Source: JBLHHI01 sp047614125 (lineage in GTDB: Bacteria > Bacteroidota > Bacteroidia > NS11-12g > UBA9320). From it: DNA of 16,347 nt. The stretch lies in NCBI GenBank assembly GCA_047614125.1, contig JBLHHI010000073.1, forward strand, positions 1-16,347. The letters are read 5' to 3'. Positions 13,355 through 16,347 of the stretch are shown piece by piece. The notes beneath the pieces were generated by a model that ran no database searches, had not been told where the DNA came from, and saw nothing but the letters and a program-made list of their open reading frames with translations. Position 1 is the first letter of the stretch; each line of letters begins with the position of its first letter. The translations under genes were made by a program, and so were the position numbers.

Positions 13355-15403
13355 ATGTCGGAACCAATTGCTCAAAAAATTGCTCAGCTCACACAAGAGT
13401 TAAAACAACACAATTACAAGTATTATGTGTTGGCAGATCCAAGTGTTTCAGATCGAGATTTTGATTTGATGCTCAAAGAGTTGGAAGAGTTGGAGCAACA
13501 ATATCCACAGTACAAAGACCAAAACTCGCCTACCCAGTTGGTTGGTGGAGCAATAACCAAAGACTTTCAAACTGTACCGCACAGTGTTTCCATGCTTTCG
13601 CTGAGCAATACATATAGCCGCGACGAATTAATTGAGTTCGACACCCGTGTTCGAAAAATGGTTGGAACAGAATTTGAGTATACCTGCGAACTCAAATTTG
13701 ACGGCCTAGCCATAGCTTTGAGGTACAAAAATGGGGAGTTTGTTCAAGCCATTACTCGCGGTGATGGAGTTCGGGGCGATGACGTTACCGAAAATGTACG
13801 AACCATTCGAAGCATACCAAAACACTTAAAAGGAGATTTTCCGGAAGAGGTTGAAGTTCGAGGGGAAATTTTTATGCACCGCAAAGCCTTCGAAAAAATG
13901 AATGCTGACCGAGAAGCGGCCGGCGAAAAACCGTTTGCCAATCCTCGAAATAGTGCGGCGGGAACTATAAAAATGCAAGAGCAAGATGAAGTTGCAAAAC
14001 GGCCGTTGGATGCATTTTTATACCACGTATTGGGAGATGAGCGAATGTTTGAAACGCACAACAATGCCTTACAGCATGCAAAAAGCTGGGGTTTGCCGGT
14101 GAGCACAAAAATGAAGTTGGCAAAAAACATCGATGAAGTTTGGGATTTTATCTCCTTGTGGAACAGTGAGCGCAAGAAACTAAGTTTCGAAATAGACGGT
14201 GTGGTTATCAAAGTAAACAGCTTCCAGCTCCAACATGAACTCGGTTATACTGCAAAATCTCCACGTTGGGCAATCGCGTACAAATTTGAAACAGAGCGCG
14301 CCGAAACTGAGCTTTTATCGATTGATTATCAGGTTGGTAGAACTGGTGCCGTAACCCCAGTTGCGAACTTAGAGCCCGTTTCCCTTTTAGGCACAACGGT
14401 AAAAAGAGCCAGCTTACACAACGCAGATGTAATGCGCGAGCTGGATGTTCACATTGGTGATCGGGTATACGTTGAAAAAGGGGGAGAAATCATTCCCAAA
14501 ATCGTTGGAGTAAACCTCGATTCAAGATTGGCAAAATCAACAGCTCCAAGTTTTATTGAGCGTTGCCCCATTTGCCAAACATCGTTAATTCGGGGTGAAG
14601 GAGAGGCCGCCCATTATTGCCCGAACGAACTGGGATGTCCTCCACAGATTAAAGGAAGAATTGAACACTTCATTAGCCGGAAGGCGTTGAACATAGACAG
14701 TCTTGGGGAGGGTAAAATTTCAGTATTGTACGATGCGGGTTTAATCAAATCGAGCGATGATTTATATGCCTTGAGCTATGATGACTTATTTGGATTGAGC
14801 CGAACAACGGTAAATGAAGAAACGGGCGAAGAGCGTCAGATCAGCTTTAGAGAAAAAACGGCAGAGCGAATCATCGAAGGCATTGAAGCTTCAAAATCAG
14901 TTCCCTTTGAGCGCGTTTTATATGGTGTTGGAATTCGATTTGTGGGTACCACTGTGGCAAAAAAGTTGGCTAATTACTTTAAAAACATAGATGCATTGGC
15001 GGCGGCAAACAGAGAAGAACTCATTGCCGTTGATGAGATTGGAGATCGGATAGCAGACCGTGTTTTGAGTTTTTTTACGGATGAAAGGAATCAGCGCATC
15101 ATTACAAATTTGAAAGAAGCCGGTTTGGAAATGGAAGTTGAAGAGGGCGAAGCTCCAATATCAGAGGCGCTTATGAACAAAAAGGTTGTGGTGAGCGGCG
15201 TATTCACAAACTTTAGTCGGGATGAAATTAAAAACTTAATTGAGCAGCATGGTGGGCAAAACGTGAGTTCAATATCCTCAAAAACTGATTTTATTTTGGC
15301 TGGAGAAAACATGGGCCCTGCCAAACTTGAAAAGGCAGAGAAGTTAGGTGTGAAAATCATTTCAGAACAGGATTTTATGTTGTTAATTGCAAGTTATGAT
15401 TAA
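13355..15403 (+). CDS. ligA: NAD+-dependent DNA ligase LigA
   Basis: A 682-residue enzyme that seals nicks in DNA during replication and repair, using NAD+. From the N-terminus: the Ia segment (LTQELKQHNYKYYVLADPSVSD), the adenylation domain with catalytic Lys in KFDG at 114-117, and EIDGVVIKVNS later in the same domain. Then come the OB fold, a Cys4 zinc finger (C404, C407, C422, C428), helix-hairpin-helix repeats (about 430-600), and a C-terminal BRCT domain (about 607-682, KKVVVSGVFTNFSRDEIK). All parts are intact and the length is normal. I chose ATG 13355: the frame is open further upstream, but those starts would add 37 unusual residues and lie before a promoter box. The stop overlaps the next gene by eight bases. 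Confidence 0.97.
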   Translation: MSEPIAQKIAQLTQELKQHNYKYYVLADPSVSDRDFDLMLKELEELEQQYPQYKDQNSPTQLVGGAITKDFQTVPHSVSMLSLSNTYSRDELIEFDTRVRKMVGTEFEYTCELKFDGLAIALRYKNGEFVQAITRGDGVRGDDVTENVRTIRSIPKHLKGDFPEEVEVRGEIFMHRKAFEKMNADREAAGEKPFANPRNSAAGTIKMQEQDEVAKRPLDAFLYHVLGDERMFETHNNALQHAKSWGLPVSTKMKLAKNIDEVWDFISLWNSERKKLSFEIDGVVIKVNSFQLQHELGYTAKSPRWAIAYKFETERAETELLSIDYQVGRTGAVTPVANLEPVSLLGTTVKRASLHNADVMRELDVHIGDRVYVEKGGEIIPKIVGVNLDSRLAKSTAPSFIERCPICQTSLIRGEGEAAHYCPNELGCPPQIKGRIEHFISRKALNIDSLGEGKISVLYDAGLIKSSDDLYALSYDDLFGLSRTTVNEETGEERQISFREKTAERIIEGIEASKSVPFERVLYGVGIRFVGTTVAKKLANYFKNIDALAAANREELIAVDEIGDRIADRVLSFFTDERNQRIITNLKEAGLEMEVEEGEAPISEALMNKKVVVSGVFTNFSRDEIKNLIEQHGGQNVSSISSKTDFILAGENMGPAKLEKAEKLGVKIISEQDFMLLIASYD

Positions 15404-15938
15404 ACCGCTTATACTCAGAATCAAGCGATTTTGGCTTCAAAAACAAGCCAAACCAGGAGAAGCCATTGAGCGAGCGTTTACCTCGGTAAAGTTGGCTGGC
15501 CGATTGGGAGTATTATATCGAGCTGATCAAGAATACAGTGCGGCTTTAATTAAAAAATTATCTATTTTTTGTGAAGAAAATCACTTGCGCCTTATTGCCA
15601 TGGGTTATGTTGATGGCAAAGAATTGGGCAAGGATCACACTCCCCACAAAAATTCGGATTATTTCTGCAACGTTCATTTAAACCGACTAAACCTGCCTGA
15701 ACGAGCGAATTTTACTCGATTCATCGAAGAAAAACAAGACTACTTACTGAACTTATATTGCAAACCATGCGTACCTTTGTTGGGCGTTAGTTCGCTTTCG
15801 GAAGCCAAATTTAGAGTGGGGCCATATCTTCCTCAATATATTTTTTGCTTCGATTTAATGTTACATACTAAGACAACGGATGTGTTGGCCTTCACTGATG
15901 AGGTTTTACTCTACTTAAAAAAGAACGGAAATGGATAA
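15396..15938 (+). CDS. DUF6913-like conserved protein between ligA and dapA
   Basis: A 180-residue, probably cytosolic protein of unknown function. The basic start MIKPLILRIKRFWLQKQAK, then LAGRLGVLYRADQEYSAALIKKL, a middle part rich in His, Asp and Tyr (KDHTPHKNSDYFCNVHLN), and the C-terminal DLMLHTKTTDVLAFTDEVLLYLKK match, from memory, the Bacteroidota DUF6913 proteins that commonly sit beside ligA and dapA. No catalytic motif is certain. The ATG at 15396 lies inside the end of ligA (8-base overlap), and the next gene starts 8 bases before this stop, so the three are translationally coupled. A TTG start nine bases upstream (15387) is possible but less likely. Confidence 0.72.
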   Translation: MIKPLILRIKRFWLQKQAKPGEAIERAFTSVKLAGRLGVLYRADQEYSAALIKKLSIFCEENHLRLIAMGYVDGKELGKDHTPHKNSDYFCNVHLNRLNLPERANFTRFIEEKQDYLLNLYCKPCVPLLGVSSLSEAKFRVGPYLPQYIFCFDLMLHTKTTDVLAFTDEVLLYLKKNGNG

Positions 15939-16347
15939 ATTACGTGGAACGGGTGTGGCAATGGTAACGCCATTTAGCTCGGACGGAGATGTTGACTATC
16001 AAGCTTTAAAAAAACTCACAGAACATTTGGCAGGGAATGGCGTAAACTACCTAGTTGTGATGGGTACCACCGGTGAAAATCCTACAATTACCGATTTTGA
16101 ACAACAGCGAATTCTTGAAATCATTATTGAGGTTAATGAAAACCGGGTGCCAGTCGTTTTTGGTATTGGAGGGAACAATACAGCTGCCATGGCAGCTAGA
16201 ATAAAAGGGTTTGACTTTACGGGTGTTACCGCAGTTTTAATGGCAAGTCCGTATTACAACAAACCAAATCAAAATGGCCTTTTGAACCACTATAATCAAA
16301 TGGCTGATTTGTGTCCAGTTCCAATAATTTTATACAATGTACCTGGA
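15931..16347 (+). CDS. dapA: 4-hydroxy-tetrahydrodipicolinate synthase, 3' end beyond window
   Basis: The first 139 codons of dapA, cut by the window edge. The enzyme condenses pyruvate with aspartate semialdehyde at the first committed step of diaminopimelate and lysine synthesis, needed here for peptidoglycan. The TIM-barrel start KLRGTGVAMVTPFSSDGDVD, the GTTGEN loop at 45-50 (T46, T47 corresponding to the substrate-binding threonines), SPYYNKP at 106-112 with the tyrosine that reaches the neighbouring subunit, and ILYNVPG at 133-139 with catalytic Tyr135 are all visible. The Schiff-base lysine would lie about 28 residues past the cut. GTTGEN replaces the more usual GTTGES. The ATG overlaps the preceding gene by eight bases. 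Confidence 0.95.
   Translation, partial: MDKLRGTGVAMVTPFSSDGDVDYQALKKLTEHLAGNGVNYLVVMGTTGENPTITDFEQQRILEIIIEVNENRVPVVFGIGGNNTAAMAARIKGFDFTGVTAVLMASPYYNKPNQNGLLNHYNQMADLCPVPIILYNVPG

Noticed and set aside
13744..14211. A 155-codon minus-strand open frame inside ligA
   Set aside because: It mirrors the fully conserved adenylation domain of LigA and has no recognisable motif.

Overview
The window looks like chromosomal core DNA of a Bacteroidota species, most likely Flavobacteriales. The evidence is its moderate AT richness, promoter boxes of the Bacteroidota type (TAnnTTTG), a compact 287-residue primary sigma factor without region 1.1, GIN-domain and DUF4836-like envelope proteins, a DUF6787 protein, and the ligA / DUF6913-like / dapA gene order. 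I see no phage, insertion sequence, CRISPR array, tRNA or rRNA.

Layout. Bases 1-323 carry no gene. They hold an 8-2-8 palindrome (1-18), one copy of a diverged intergenic repeat (1-88) and a candidate terminator for the leftward operon (185-226). I see nothing in 89-184 or 227-323. From 324 to 2861 a leftward operon reads, in transcription order: DUF6787-like membrane protein, Mrp-type P-loop iron-sulfur carrier, NifU C-terminal-domain protein, and a divergent UbiA-like membrane protein. From 2987 to 4845 a second leftward pair encodes a PagL-like lipid A deacylase and, translationally coupled to it, a GIN-domain lipoprotein. The gap 4846-5297 has no gene. It holds an inverted copy of the repeat (4891-4977), a large nested inverted-repeat structure (5004-5144) and the promoter of the next operon.

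From 5298 everything reads rightward. First come three uncharacterised envelope genes: a small lipoprotein, a 696-residue exported protein with an acidic low-complexity insert, and a membrane-anchored protein with a similar N-terminal architecture. They are followed by the housekeeping sigma factor with a strong terminator, tsaB (tRNA t6A synthesis), a TamA/BamA-like Omp85 protein starting directly at the tsaB stop codon, and the overlapping run ligA - DUF6913-like - dapA. The dapA gene is cut by the window end.

Functionally the window combines iron-sulfur cluster delivery, outer-membrane maintenance (lipid A deacylation, Omp85 assembly, lipoproteins), transcription, tRNA modification, DNA ligation and lysine/diaminopimelate synthesis. 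No accessory defence or mobile system is evident. The most unusual material is non-coding. A diverged repeat with a GGTTTA...TAAACC palindrome brackets the leftward gene block in inverted orientation. A multi-stem inverted-repeat element lies next to one copy. Several genes have their promoter box only 3-6 bases before the start codon, which predicts leaderless or nearly leaderless mRNAs.
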